NCBI RefSeq assembly: GCF_001418225.1
Contig: NZ_LIPT01000001.1
Coordinates: 558,001 to 622,000, forward strand
DNA length: 64,000 nt
Origin: Pannonibacter indicus
GTDB lineage: Bacteria; Pseudomonadota; Alphaproteobacteria; Rhizobiales; Stappiaceae
Reading direction: 5' to 3'
Position numbers and translations under genes: made by a program. The stretch's first letter is position 1; each line of letters begins with the position of its first letter. The notes beneath the pieces were generated by a model. The model was not told where the DNA came from. It worked only from the letters and a program-made list of their open reading frames with translations, and made no database searches. Positions 16,896 through 25,370 of the stretch are shown in pieces.

Positions 16896-18172
16896 CCCTC
16901 ATTCTCTTTCTGACCGTTCTGATCGGCGCAATCCTGCTGGGCCTGCCGGTTGCCTTCGCCCTGCTGCTCGCCTCCATGGCCTTGATGCTGCAGATGGATA
17001 TGCTCAGCACCGGCATTCTGGCGCAGAACCTCATCAACGGCGTCGACAACTTCCCGCTGCTGGCCATCCCCTTCTTCCTGGTTGCCGGTGAAGTCATGTC
17101 GCGCGGCGGATTGTCCACGCGCATCGTGCGTCTCGCCTCCTCGCTCGTCGGCCACCGCAAGGGCGGGCTTGGCTATGTGGCGATCATGACGTCCATCGTG
17201 CTCGCGGGCCTGTCCGGCTCGGCCGTGGCCGATGCGGCCGCGCTCGTCTCGATCCTTTATCCGATGATGCGCGACGGCAATTATCCCGAAGGGCGCAGCC
17301 TTGGCCTGCTGGCCGCCGGCGGCATCATCGCGCCGATCATCCCCCCGTCGCTGCCGCTGATCCTGCTGGGCGTTGCGGGCAACATCTCCATTGCCAAGCT
17401 GTTCCTCGCCGGTATCGCACCCGGTCTGATGATGGGCCTGACGCTGGTGCTGGTCTGGAGCTTCATGATCCGCAAGGAAAACCTGGAAGTCCTGCCCAAG
17501 GCCTCGGGAGCGGAGCGCTGGATGGCCCTGAAGCAAGGTATCTGGGCGCTGCTTTTGCCTATCATCATCATCGGCGGCATCCGCACCGGCGCCTTCACAG
17601 CGACGGAAGCGGCGGTGGTGGCGGCGGTCTATGCGATCCTCGTCTCCACGCTTGTCTACCGCGAGCTGACATTCCGGGACTTCCTGCAGGTTCTGATCAG
17701 CGCGGGCCGCTCCACGGCGATGGTCATGTTCCTTGTTGGCGCTGCAATGGTCGCCGCCTGGCTCATTACGGTTGCCCAGCTGCCGCAGCAGCTCGCAGCC
17801 CTGCTGCAGCCGCTGATCAACAGCCCGCGCCTCCTGATGCTGGTCATCATGCTGATCGTGCTGGCAGTAGGCATGATCATGGATCTTTCACCAACAGTTC
17901 TGATTCTCGTGCCGCTGTTCATGCCGGTTATAAAAATGGCGGGGATCGATCCCGTGTACTTCGGGCTCATGTTCATCATGAACTGCTCCATCGGCCTCAT
18001 CACCCCGCCGGTCGGAACTGTTCTGAACGTCATCTGCGGCGTGGGCCGCGTCCCGATGAGCCGCGCCGTCAAGGGCGTCTGGCCTTTTGTGATCGCCTAC
18101 GCCCTTCTGCTCGGCTTGTTCATCCTGGTGCCCGAGCTGATCACCGTTCCGGCCCGTTTCATGGGCGGATAA
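16892..18172 (+). CDS. TRAP transporter large permease (DctM type)
   Basis: This 426-residue protein has about 12 hydrophobic segments. Family signatures are FPLLAIPFFLVAGEVMSRGG, AGLSGSAVADAAALVSI and GGIIAPIIPPSLPLILLG in the first half, and MNCSIGLITPPVGTVLNV in the second. It forms the ion-coupled channel of the tripartite transporter and is driven by a sodium gradient in characterised relatives. It overlaps the DctQ gene upstream and is followed after 43 bp by its binding protein. Confidence 0.92.
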   Translation: MTLILFLTVLIGAILLGLPVAFALLLASMALMLQMDMLSTGILAQNLINGVDNFPLLAIPFFLVAGEVMSRGGLSTRIVRLASSLVGHRKGGLGYVAIMTSIVLAGLSGSAVADAAALVSILYPMMRDGNYPEGRSLGLLAAGGIIAPIIPPSLPLILLGVAGNISIAKLFLAGIAPGLMMGLTLVLVWSFMIRKENLEVLPKASGAERWMALKQGIWALLLPIIIIGGIRTGAFTATEAAVVAAVYAILVSTLVYRELTFRDFLQVLISAGRSTAMVMFLVGAAMVAAWLITVAQLPQQLAALLQPLINSPRLLMLVIMLIVLAVGMIMDLSPTVLILVPLFMPVIKMAGIDPVYFGLMFIMNCSIGLITPPVGTVLNVICGVGRVPMSRAVKGVWPFVIAYALLLGLFILVPELITVPARFMGG

Positions 18173-18215
18173 CCGTTACCCTGGCTCAATGCCATCATTC
18201 TGGGAGGAGTACAGC

Positions 18216-19193
18216 ATGAAGAAAATCCTGAAAGCCCTTGGCCTTGCCACGGCCCTCACCCTTGCCGCTGTCTGCGCACAGGCGCAGACCACATTGAAGT
18301 TCGCACATGCCGCGCCGGAAACGGATCTGCAGCAGAACCTTGCCGTGTTCTTCAAGGAGCAGGTCGAGGCGCGCACCAACGGTTCCGTCACGGTCAACAT
18401 TTTCCCGCAGGGCCAGCTGGGCAATGATGCGGCAATGATCGACGGCACCCGTTCGGGCATCATCGACATCGCCATGTCGGGCCTCAACAACTTCACCGGC
18501 CTCGTCAAGGATGCCGGCGTGGTCGAGCTGCCGTTCATGTTCCCGAACCGCGAAATTGCCTACAAGGTTCTGGACGGCGAAATCGGCCAGGGCATTGCCG
18601 CCAAGTTCGAGCCGCTGGGCATGAAGGTTCTGGGCTTCCCGGAGAACGGGTACCGCAACATGACCAACAACCGCGGCCCGATCAAGACCCCGGCTGACCT
18701 TGCGGGCCTGCGCATGCGCGTCAACAACTCCAAGGCTCTGAACGACATGTTCACCCTGCTGAGCGCAAACCCGCAGCAGCTGCCGGTCGCTGAGCTCTAC
18801 ACCGCCCTGGAAACCGGCGTTGTGGACGCGCAGGACCATCCGATCGGCATCGTTCTGTCCTTCAAGTTCTACGAAGTGCAGAAGTACCTCTCGCTCACCC
18901 AGCACGCCTACTCCAACCTGGCCCTCGTCATGAACAATGACAAGTTCAACAGCCTCACCGCCGACGAGCAAAAGGTCATCACCGAAGTGGCTGCCGAAGC
19001 CGTCGCCATGCAGCGCAAGCTGGCCCAGGAAAAGGAAGCGGCCATGATCGCCGAACTGACCTCTGCCGGCATGACCGTCAACAGCGACGTCGACGCCGCC
19101 GCCTTCCAGGAAGTCGTCCGCCCGGTGTGGGACAACTTCATTGCCGAGAACGGCGACACCCTCGTCAACGCCATCGTCGCCCTGCAGAAGTAA
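18216..19193 (+). CDS. TRAP transporter substrate-binding protein (DctP type)
   Basis: This 325-residue periplasmic protein starts at MKKILKALGLATALTLAAV, preceded by GGGAGGAG, and has a Sec signal ending near CAQAQT. The DctP family markers are GYRNMTNNRGPI, the carboxylate-binding Arg region AGLRMRVNNSKA, and LYTALETGVVDAQDHPIG. It binds an organic acid in the periplasm and delivers it to the DctQM channel. The binding-protein gene is last in the operon and is closed by a terminator. The neighbourhood suggests a C6 sugar acid. Confidence 0.9.
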   Translation: MKKILKALGLATALTLAAVCAQAQTTLKFAHAAPETDLQQNLAVFFKEQVEARTNGSVTVNIFPQGQLGNDAAMIDGTRSGIIDIAMSGLNNFTGLVKDAGVVELPFMFPNREIAYKVLDGEIGQGIAAKFEPLGMKVLGFPENGYRNMTNNRGPIKTPADLAGLRMRVNNSKALNDMFTLLSANPQQLPVAELYTALETGVVDAQDHPIGIVLSFKFYEVQKYLSLTQHAYSNLALVMNNDKFNSLTADEQKVITEVAAEAVAMQRKLAQEKEAAMIAELTSAGMTVNSDVDAAAFQEVVRPVWDNFIAENGDTLVNAIVALQK

Positions 19194-19218
19194 TCTGCAG
19201 CGCATGAGTATTCAGAAT

Positions 19219-19246
19219 GGCGGTCCGGCAACGGGCCGCCCTTTTG
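19219..19246 (+). terminator. Terminator of the TRAP operon
   Basis: An 8-bp GC stem, GGCGGTCC / GGGCCGCC (one G-T pair), with a 6-base loop is followed by CTTTTGT, 25 bp after the dctP stop. Confidence 0.7.
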
Positions 19247-19278
19247 TATTCGGTGGGGGCCCTGCACTCATCTGTTTT

Positions 19279-19428
19279 CGTCCTGCCATGGCTCGACCAT
19301 GGCATCCATGCCGCTCCCCATCCGCACGGCACAGCCTCGAAACCCCGCACCGTCACCAAGACCCAATCACACGCCTACACCGCTGAGACGAAAGGGGATG
19401 GATGCCATGATCAAGTCATGGCAGGACG
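19279..19428. repeat. Dispersed dyad element, copy 2
   Basis: Arms at 19279-19309 and 19398-19428 are inverted copies of each other and match the arms of the element at 102-246 (core CCATGGCTCGACCATGG versus CCATGACTTGACCATGG). The roughly 90-bp core differs completely between copies. It sits between the TRAP terminator and the convergent lacI gene. I see no gene in 19247-19534. Confidence 0.75.
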
Positions 19429-19534
19429 GAGCGTGGGGTGGGCGCGAGGGCACAAAAGAAGAAAACCCCTTAAAATCAGAAACATCACTATACCATCATC
19501 ACCCCATGACGGCGCGTGGGATCACCCCAATGCC

Positions 19535-20551
19535 TTAAACGCTGCTGCCGCGGATCTGCAGGACGGGGGCGATGGCGATGGTCTGGCGGGAGAGCGGCTT
19601 GCTGCCGAGGGCCTCGATGATAATACCTGCCGCCTGCTCGCCGATCTGGCGCGGATGCGGGTTGATCGTGGTCAGCGAGGGCACGGAAATGCCGGCAATC
19701 TCGTAGTCACCGAAGCCTGCAATGGAAATGCGCTCCGGCACCGGCACACCCCGGCGCTGGCATTCGGTAAGAGCACCGAAGGCCGACAGGTCCGACACGC
19801 AGATGACGGCCTCCGTATCGGGCATATCTTCCAGCAGGCGGCCCATGGCATTGGCCCCTTCCCGCATGGAAATGGGCGGCACCCCGGCGGCTATCAGACG
19901 CCCCGTGTCCAGTCCGTAAGCCTTCATGGCCGAGATGAACCCGTTGCGGCGGTCGGTGCCGCGTGTGTCGCGGTCAGCATCCCCGCCGATGAAGGCGATC
20001 TTGCGCAGGCCACGTGCCACGAAATGGTCCACCATCGCCTGCACGGCAGCCGCGTTGGAAAAGCCCACGACATGGCCGATGGGCGCGCTCGGCAGATCCC
20101 AGGTTTCGACAACCGGGATCGCGGCGTTTTCCAGCAGCTTGCGGGCACGCGGCGTGTGCCTGCCGCCGGTGACGACGATTGCCTCGGGGCGCCGCTGCAG
20201 CAGCTGCTCGATCAGTTGCTCTTCGGCGTGAATGTCATAATTAGTGTAGCCCAAAAGGATCTGGAGGCCATGTTGCTTCAGCGTGTCGGAGAGGCCCCCG
20301 ACCGTTTCGGCAAAGTTGGCGTTGTTCAGCGAGGGAATGCTGACGGCGACGAAGCCGGTGCGCTGCGAGCGCAGGTTGGAGGCCGTGCTGTCGAACACAT
20401 ACCCCAGCTCCTCGGCCGCCTGATGGATCGCCGTGCGCGTTGCCTCGGAGACCGAACTGCCGTCCTTGAAGGCCCGGCTGACGGTCATGGGTGAGACGCC
20501 TGCGGCGCGGGCGACATCAGCCATGGTGGGCGGTTTGCGGGTCTGGCGCAT
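19535..20551 (-). CDS. LacI family regulator of gluconate/idonate genes (GntR/IdnR-like)
   Basis: This 338-residue LacI/GalR-type repressor has an HTH at PTMADVARAAGVSPMTVSRAF, hinge ELGYVFDSTASNLRSQ, and an effector domain with TGFVAVSIPSLNNANFAETVGGL, which resembles E. coli GntR. It is the last gene of the idnO-gntK-dehydrogenase-Dabb-lacI run on the minus strand. The ATGTTATCGATAACAT operator ahead of idnO would therefore give autoregulation. The effector is probably gluconate or a phosphorylated or ketogluconate derivative. No good ribosome site precedes the ATG. Confidence 0.87.
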   Translation of the reverse strand: MRQTRKPPTMADVARAAGVSPMTVSRAFKDGSSVSEATRTAIHQAAEELGYVFDSTASNLRSQRTGFVAVSIPSLNNANFAETVGGLSDTLKQHGLQILLGYTNYDIHAEEQLIEQLLQRRPEAIVVTGGRHTPRARKLLENAAIPVVETWDLPSAPIGHVVGFSNAAAVQAMVDHFVARGLRKIAFIGGDADRDTRGTDRRNGFISAMKAYGLDTGRLIAAGVPPISMREGANAMGRLLEDMPDTEAVICVSDLSAFGALTECQRRGVPVPERISIAGFGDYEIAGISVPSLTTINPHPRQIGEQAAGIIIEALGSKPLSRQTIAIAPVLQIRGSSV

Positions 20552-20617
20552 CTGGGGCCGTGGAGCTGGGGTTACAGTTACCTTCCGGAGTATCCGAAGG
20601 GCTGTCCAGCTGGCAAG

Positions 20618-20956
20618 TCAGCCAGCCAGAACGTGGTCATGTGCCGTGGTGATGTGGTGATGGATGCGGCCCGTGAAGAAGCGCTCCAGCACCGACTCGG
20701 TCGCAGCACGCGCCTCGGCCCGGATCGGGCTGGCAAGAGCGGCATCAACCGTGGCAAGGTCCGGATAGCTGATGGCGAGGATCATCGGATATTCCGGGGC
20801 GCCCTCGTCGCGGCTTTCCGCGAAGGTGACACGCACGGCCAGCGCGCCGGGGAAACCCTTCCACTTCGGCAGGATTTCCGACAGCACGGCCTCACGGAAA
20901 GCTGCGTCCTGGCCTTCATGAACCTTGCCCTCGAACAGGGCATAACGGGTGATCAT
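20618..20956 (-). CDS. Small Dabb/EthD-like ferredoxin-fold protein
   Basis: This 112-residue protein begins MITRYALFEGKVHEGQDAAF and ends with a His-rich GRIHHHITTAHDH tail. Its length, the early beta-strand with RYALFEGKV, the helix with REAVLSEILPKWKGFPG, and the strand with RVTFAESRDE suggest a dimeric alpha/beta-barrel (Dabb) or EthD-like fold. Its start overlaps the stop of the dehydrogenase gene (ATGA), so it belongs to the sugar-acid operon. A role in handling a sugar-acid intermediate is possible, but I do not recognise a specific function. Confidence 0.6.
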   Translation of the reverse strand: MITRYALFEGKVHEGQDAAFREAVLSEILPKWKGFPGALAVRVTFAESRDEGAPEYPMILAISYPDLATVDAALASPIRAEARAATESVLERFFTGRIHHHITTAHDHVLAG

Positions 20957-21840
20957 TCGAAGTTCTCCTGGTTGGGCCCCTTGAAAAACTCCATCAAGGC
21001 GGCCTGATCTTCGCCGCCAAGGCCCGCTGCGGTCAGCATGCGGTGCACTTCGGCGCAGATGGCAGTCAGCGGCATGGCGGTGTGGGTCTGGCGGGCGAGA
21101 TCCTGCGCGCCGTTGAGATCCTTCACCATGTTGTCGATGCGCCCCGTGCGGCGGTAGTCGCGCGCGGCAAAGCGGGGCATGTATTCCTGCAGAATGGCGC
21201 TGTCGGCGCGCCCGCCCTTGAGCGCCTGCGGAATGCGGGTCACCTCCACACCGGCAGCTTCCGCCAGCGCGGTGGCTTCGGCGACGGCCAGGAAGCCAAG
21301 GCCGCAGAGCACCTGATTGATCAGCTTGGTGGTCTGGCCTGCGCCCGCCGGGCCCATGTGGGTCTGATTGCTGGCAACGCCGGAAAGCACCTGCTGGGCT
21401 TCCTTGACGTCGGCCTCCGCTCCGCCCTGCATCAGGGTAAGCTGGCCGATGGCCGCCTTCGGAATGCCGCCGGACAGCGGGCTGTCCACCCAGCGCAGAC
21501 CCTTTCCGGCTGCGTCTGCCGCAAGCTGGCGCGTGGCTTCTGGATCGATCGACGACATGTCGATGATCAGCGTGCCCGATGCCGCCCCTTCCGACACGCC
21601 GCCAGCACCGAATACGGCGGCACGGACGATGCGCGGGGCATTGAGGCTGAGGATCACAGCCTTTGCGCCCGATGCGGCCTCGGCAGCGCTGGCCGCAGCC
21701 ACTGCACCCTTGGCCACGAGACCATCCACCTTGGCGGTGTCCAGATCGAACACCTTCAGCAGCGTGCCAGTTTCAACGAGGCGGGCGCCGATGGCACCGC
21801 CCATGGCGCCTGCGCCAATCAGCGCAACATGTCCAGTCAT
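20953..21840 (-). CDS. NAD(P)-dependent beta-hydroxyacid dehydrogenase (3-hydroxyisobutyrate dehydrogenase/GarR family)
   Basis: This 295-residue enzyme has the N-terminal Rossmann motif GAGAMGGAIG, the substrate-binding segment DSPLSGGIPKAA, and the catalytic lysine in GAGQTTKLINQ. The family oxidises or reduces 3-hydroxy acids such as tartronate semialdehyde/glycerate, 3-hydroxyisobutyrate or threonate. Here it lies between gluconokinase and the Dabb protein with ATGA overlaps on both sides, so it probably acts on a sugar acid related to gluconate. Which one cannot be told. It is clearly distinct from the LtnD-like paralog at 46053-46949. Confidence 0.82.
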   Translation of the reverse strand: MTGHVALIGAGAMGGAIGARLVETGTLLKVFDLDTAKVDGLVAKGAVAAASAAEAASGAKAVILSLNAPRIVRAAVFGAGGVSEGAASGTLIIDMSSIDPEATRQLAADAAGKGLRWVDSPLSGGIPKAAIGQLTLMQGGAEADVKEAQQVLSGVASNQTHMGPAGAGQTTKLINQVLCGLGFLAVAEATALAEAAGVEVTRIPQALKGGRADSAILQEYMPRFAARDYRRTGRIDNMVKDLNGAQDLARQTHTAMPLTAICAEVHRMLTAAGLGGEDQAALMEFFKGPNQENFE

Positions 21841-22343
21841 GCCTTGATCTCCTCCAGATTCAGCCCCTTGACGATGCCATCCACAAGCGCATCAAGCGGC
21901 TGGCAAATGTCGGCAGTGAGCGCGCCCTCGTCCGGCTGCGGCAGTTCCAGCGCCGCAAACTGGCTGTCGAGCAGCGACAGAGGCATGTAGTGCCCCGTGC
22001 GCTGCGCCATGCGCCCGGCGATGAGATCGCGCGAGCCGGCCAGATGCACGAAGGTCACCGGCCCGCCAGCCAGCGCACGGATGCGGTCTCGGTAGATCCG
22101 CTTCAGCGCCGAGCAGCCGATGATGATCGGTGCCTTGTCCGCAAGCTCCCGGCCCACCTGATCGAGCCAGGGCCAGCGGTCCTCGTCGGTCAGGGGAATG
22201 CCGGAGCGCATCTTCTCGACATTGGCAGCCGGATGCAGGTCGTCACCGTCCCGGTAGGCAATACCGGTGCGGGCGCTGATGGCTTCACCCACGCTCGACT
22301 TGCCGCACCCGGCAACGCCCATCAGAATGATGCGGGTGCTCAT
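21837..22343 (-). CDS. gntK: Gluconokinase
   Basis: This 168-residue kinase has P-loop GVAGCGKSS at residues 9-17, the DGDDLHPAANVEKMRSGIPLTDEDRWPWL block diagnostic of GntK, and GCSALKRIYRDRIR followed by the RTGHYMP lid. It phosphorylates D-gluconate to 6-phosphogluconate with ATP. The start is the ATG at 22343 that overlaps the idnO stop. With idnO upstream and the 6-phosphogluconate dehydrogenase across the locus, it completes the route to ribulose 5-phosphate. Confidence 0.93.
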   Translation of the reverse strand: MSTRIILMGVAGCGKSSVGEAISARTGIAYRDGDDLHPAANVEKMRSGIPLTDEDRWPWLDQVGRELADKAPIIIGCSALKRIYRDRIRALAGGPVTFVHLAGSRDLIAGRMAQRTGHYMPLSLLDSQFAALELPQPDEGALTADICQPLDALVDGIVKGLNLEEIKA

Positions 22344-23098
22344 CACAGCGAGGCCGTGATGCCGCCGTCAACGAACAGCACGTGGCCGTTGACGAAGGAG
22401 GCCGCTTCCGAGGACAGGAACACGCAGGCGCCAACCAGTTCCTCCACCTTGCCCCAGCGGCCTGCGGGCGTGCGCTTTTCCAGCCATGCGGAGAAGGCCG
22501 GATCGGCCACGAGCGCGGCGTTGAGCGGCGTGTCGAAGTAGCCCGGCGCGATGGCGTTGCAGTTGATGCCATACTTGGCCCAGTCGGTGGCCATGCCCTT
22601 GGTCAGGTTGCCGACAGCGCCCTTGGTGGCGGTGTAGGGGGCTATGGACGGGCGGGCGAGCGCGGTCTGCACGCTGGCGATGTTGATGATCTTGCCCTTG
22701 CCGCGCTTGATCATGTGGCGGGCAACGGCCTGACCGACATGGAAGATGCTGGCAACGTTGGTCTGCAGCAGGCGCTCGAAGGCATCTGCGGGGAAGTCTT
22801 CCAGCGGGGCGCGGTGCTGCATGCCGGCGTTGTTCACAAGAATGTCGATGGCGCCATTCTCCGCCTCGAAAGCATCGACGGCGGCGCGGACACCTTCGTG
22901 ATCCGTCACGTCAAAGGCGAGGGTTTCGGCACCCGGAACCTGGGCTGCAGCTTCGGCCAGACGCGCCGCATTCCGGCCATTCAGGACCACCTGCGCACCG
23001 GCCGCCGCAAGCCCCTTGGCAAGCGCAAGACCGATACCCTGCGAGGAACCGGTTACCAATGCACGGCGTCCGGTCAGGTCAAATAGCTGAAGGCTCAC
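22343..23098 (-). CDS. idnO: SDR dehydrogenase, gluconate 5-dehydrogenase (5-ketogluconate reductase)
   Basis: The protein is 251 residues from the GTG at 23098, preceded by GGGGAAGAG; an upstream in-frame start adds 11 residues without a ribosome site. This is a classical SDR with cofactor motif TGSSQGIG (16-23), NNAG (89-92) and the catalytic Ser142, Tyr155, Lys159 (YTATK). It interconverts 5-keto-D-gluconate and D-gluconate with NAD(P)H. Its context (gntK next, idonate dehydrogenase divergent) supports the IdnO role. It is the first gene of the minus-strand operon, about 50 bp from the ATGTTATCGATAACAT operator. Confidence 0.88.
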   Translation of the reverse strand: MSLQLFDLTGRRALVTGSSQGIGLALAKGLAAAGAQVVLNGRNAARLAEAAAQVPGAETLAFDVTDHEGVRAAVDAFEAENGAIDILVNNAGMQHRAPLEDFPADAFERLLQTNVASIFHVGQAVARHMIKRGKGKIINIASVQTALARPSIAPYTATKGAVGNLTKGMATDWAKYGINCNAIAPGYFDTPLNAALVADPAFSAWLEKRTPAGRWGKVEELVGACVFLSSEAASFVNGHVLFVDGGITASL

Positions 23099-23149
23099 TC
23101 TCTTCCCCTTTATCAGAAAACCACTCGACAAGTTCGTCTGACCCTGTTT

Positions 23150-23165
23150 ATGTTATCGATAACAT
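23150..23165. promoter_or_regulatory. GntR/IdnR-type operator ATGTTATCGATAACAT
   Basis: A perfect 16-bp palindrome between divergent idnO and the 2-hydroxyacid dehydrogenase gene. It matches the ATGTTA-N4-TAACAT consensus known for the E. coli gluconate/idonate repressors. It probably controls both directions and is bound by the LacI-type product of 19535-20551. Confidence 0.8.
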
Positions 23166-23198
23166 TTGATGTCAAGCCCGAAGCTTACGGAGACAAGA

Positions 23199-24146
23199 AT
23201 GAGCAAGCCCCACCTCCTCCAGGTTGGACCCTACCCGGAGTGGGACCAGATCCCCCTTGAAGAAGCCTTCACCGTGCACCGCTATTTCGAGGCGGCGGAC
23301 AAGGCGGCTTTCCTTGCTAAGGTGGGCCCGCAAATCCGCGGCATCGCCACGCGCGGCGAGCTGGGTGCGAATGCTGACATGATCGCAGCCTGCCCGAATC
23401 TCGAAGTCATCAGCGTCTATGGCGTCGGCTATGATGCGGTGGATCTGAACGCTGCCAAGGCTCGCGGCATCCGCGTCACCAACACGCCGGATGTGCTGAC
23501 CAATGACGTGGCCGACCTTGGCGTTGCCATGATGCTGGTGCAGTCGCGCGGCATGATCGGCGCGGAAACCTGGGTCAAGGACGGCTCCTGGGCTGCCAAG
23601 GGGCTTTATCCGCTGAAGCGCCGCGTCTGGGGCCGCAAGGCCGGCGTTCTGGGCCTTGGCCGCATCGGCTACGAGGTGGCCAAGCGCCTCGCCGGTTTCG
23701 ACATGGAGATCGCCTATTCGGACGTGTCCGCCAAGGACTACGCCTCGCAGTGGGAGTTCATTCAGGACCCTGTTGCACTGGCTGCCCGTTCCGACTTCCT
23801 GTTCGTCACCCTCGCCGCATCGGCTGCCACGCGGCACATCGTCGGCCCGAAGGTGATCGAGGCTCTGGGGCCGGAAGGCATGCTGATCAACATCAGCCGC
23901 GCCTCCAACATTGACGAAGAGGCGCTTCTCGACGCACTGGAGAGCGGCAAGCTCGGTTCGGCCGCGCTTGACGTGTTCGAAGGCGAGCCGAAGCTCAACC
24001 CGCGCTTCCTCAAGCTCGACAACGTGCTGCTGCAGCCGCACCATGCCTCGGGCACCATCGAAACCCGCAAGGCCATGGGCCAGCTGCTGCGCGACAACCT
24101 GACCGCCCATTTTGCCGGCAAGCCCCTGCCGGCACCGGTTCTGTAA
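23199..24146 (+). CDS. NAD(P)-dependent D-2-hydroxyacid dehydrogenase (2-ketogluconate/hydroxypyruvate reductase, GhrB-like)
   Basis: The protein is 315 residues from MSKPHLLQVGPYPEWD (ACGGAGAC upstream); an open frame 11 codons longer overlaps the operator. It has the Rossmann motif GLGRIGYEVAKRL, catalytic Arg in NISRASNID, Glu in DVFEGEP and His in QPHHASGT. The family reduces glyoxylate, hydroxypyruvate or 2-ketogluconate. Placed directly at the gluconate operator and before the idonate dehydrogenase, it most likely reduces 2-keto-D-gluconate or a ketogluconate to gluconate. It shares the plus-strand unit with idnD (11-bp gap). Confidence 0.85.
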   Translation: MSKPHLLQVGPYPEWDQIPLEEAFTVHRYFEAADKAAFLAKVGPQIRGIATRGELGANADMIAACPNLEVISVYGVGYDAVDLNAAKARGIRVTNTPDVLTNDVADLGVAMMLVQSRGMIGAETWVKDGSWAAKGLYPLKRRVWGRKAGVLGLGRIGYEVAKRLAGFDMEIAYSDVSAKDYASQWEFIQDPVALAARSDFLFVTLAASAATRHIVGPKVIEALGPEGMLINISRASNIDEEALLDALESGKLGSAALDVFEGEPKLNPRFLKLDNVLLQPHHASGTIETRKAMGQLLRDNLTAHFAGKPLPAPVL

Positions 24147-24157
24147 GGATCACACCC

Positions 24158-25189
24158 ATGCGTGCCATCGTCATTCACGCCGCCAAGGATCTTCGCGTCG
24201 AAGAGCGCCCGGAGGAAACCCCGGGCGAAGGCCAGCTGCGCCTGCGCCTTGCCACCGGCGGCGTCTGCGGCTCGGACCTGCACTACTACAACCACGGCGG
24301 CTTCGGCACCGTGCGCCTGCGCGAGCCGATGATTCTCGGTCACGAAGTCTCCGCCTATGTGGAAAGCGTCGGCCCCGGCGTCACCGGCTACACCGAAGGC
24401 CAGCTTGTGGCCGTGTCCCCGTCCCGCCCCTGCCGCGCTTGCAAGTACTGCCTGGAAGGCCTGCCGAACCAGTGCCTCAACATGCGCTTCTACGGCTCGG
24501 CCATGCCCTTCCCGCATATTCAGGGCGCCTTCCGCGAAGTGCTGGTGGCTGACCAGTTCCAGTGCGTCGATGCAACCGGCCTGACGCCGGGCGAAGCTGC
24601 CATGGCTGAGCCGCTGGCCGTTACGCTGCACGCCACCCGCCGCGCGGGCGACATGCTGGGCAAGCGCGTGCTGGTGACCGGCTGCGGCCCCATCGGCATC
24701 CTGTCGATTCTTGCCGCCCGCCGCTCGGGCGCGCAGGAAATCGTGGCGACCGACCTCTCCGATTTTACGCTGGCGCTGGCCCGCAAGGTGGGCGCAGACC
24801 GCACCATCAACATGGCGAACGAACCGGATGCGCTGGCCGCCTATAACGCTGACAAGGGCTATTTCGACGTGCTCTACGAGTGCTCGGGCGCTGCCCCTGC
24901 ACTGGCTGGCGGCATCGCGGCCCTGCGCCCGCGCGGCATCATTCTGCAGCTTGGCCTTGGCGGTGACATGAGCGTGCCGATGATGGCCATCACGGCAAAG
25001 GAACTGGATCTGCGCGGCTCGTTCCGCTTCCATCCGGAATTCGCCGTGGGCGTCAGCCTGATGCAGAAGGGTCTCATCGACGTGAAGCCGCTGATTACCC
25101 ACACGGTTGGCCTCGACAAGGCAGAGGAAGCCTTCCTGCTGGCATCCGACCGCAGCCAGGCCATGAAGGCCCAGATCGCCTTTTCCTGA
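24158..25189 (+). CDS. idnD: Zinc-dependent L-idonate 5-dehydrogenase
   Basis: This 343-residue medium-chain dehydrogenase has catalytic zinc ligands Cys37 (CGSDLHYYNHGGFG) and His62-Glu63 (GHEVSAYV), and structural zinc cysteines at 92, 95, 98 and 106. Its nucleotide motif is VTGCGPIGILSI. The CGSDLHYY-HGGFG stretch is characteristic of L-idonate dehydrogenases. It oxidises L-idonate to 5-keto-D-gluconate, feeding IdnO across the divergent promoter. AAGGA lies 8 bases before the ATG. Other polyol dehydrogenases remain possible, but the neighbours favour this call. Confidence 0.88.
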   Translation: MRAIVIHAAKDLRVEERPEETPGEGQLRLRLATGGVCGSDLHYYNHGGFGTVRLREPMILGHEVSAYVESVGPGVTGYTEGQLVAVSPSRPCRACKYCLEGLPNQCLNMRFYGSAMPFPHIQGAFREVLVADQFQCVDATGLTPGEAAMAEPLAVTLHATRRAGDMLGKRVLVTGCGPIGILSILAARRSGAQEIVATDLSDFTLALARKVGADRTINMANEPDALAAYNADKGYFDVLYECSGAAPALAGGIAALRPRGIILQLGLGGDMSVPMMAITAKELDLRGSFRFHPEFAVGVSLMQKGLIDVKPLITHTVGLDKAEEAFLLASDRSQAMKAQIAFS

Positions 25190-25314
25190 CGGGTTCTCCA
25201 TCCAGCTGCCGCGCCCGGCACCCCACTGGCCCGCAAGGACCACAGCCGGGCGCGGCCTCTCTCAAACTCAGACCGCCTCGTCGCGTAAACGCCTTTCTTG
25301 CCCACGCCTCAGGT

Positions 25315-25326
25315 GGTAACGCTACC
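25315..25326. promoter_or_regulatory. Putative LacI-type operator GGTAACGCTACC
   Basis: An imperfect palindrome centred on CG with GGTAAC and GCTACC half-sites, inside a wider CAGGT...ACCTG inverted repeat (25310-25328), 45 bp upstream of the gluconolactonase start. The form is typical of LacI-family sites; the binding protein is unknown. The 25190-25370 gap has no other feature. Confidence 0.4.
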
Positions 25327-25370
25327 TGCAATCAGGCCGGACCAACGGCCCGCAGGGACAGGGAGGTCTC

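Noticed and set aside
102-19428. CRISPR array or insertion sequence at the repeats
   Set aside because: There are only two distant copies with inverted arms, no regular spacers, and no transposase gene in the window.
19217-20494. 425-codon plus-strand open frame opposite the lacI gene
   Set aside because: It runs through a repeat element and the antisense of a clear LacI protein, with no recognisable motif.
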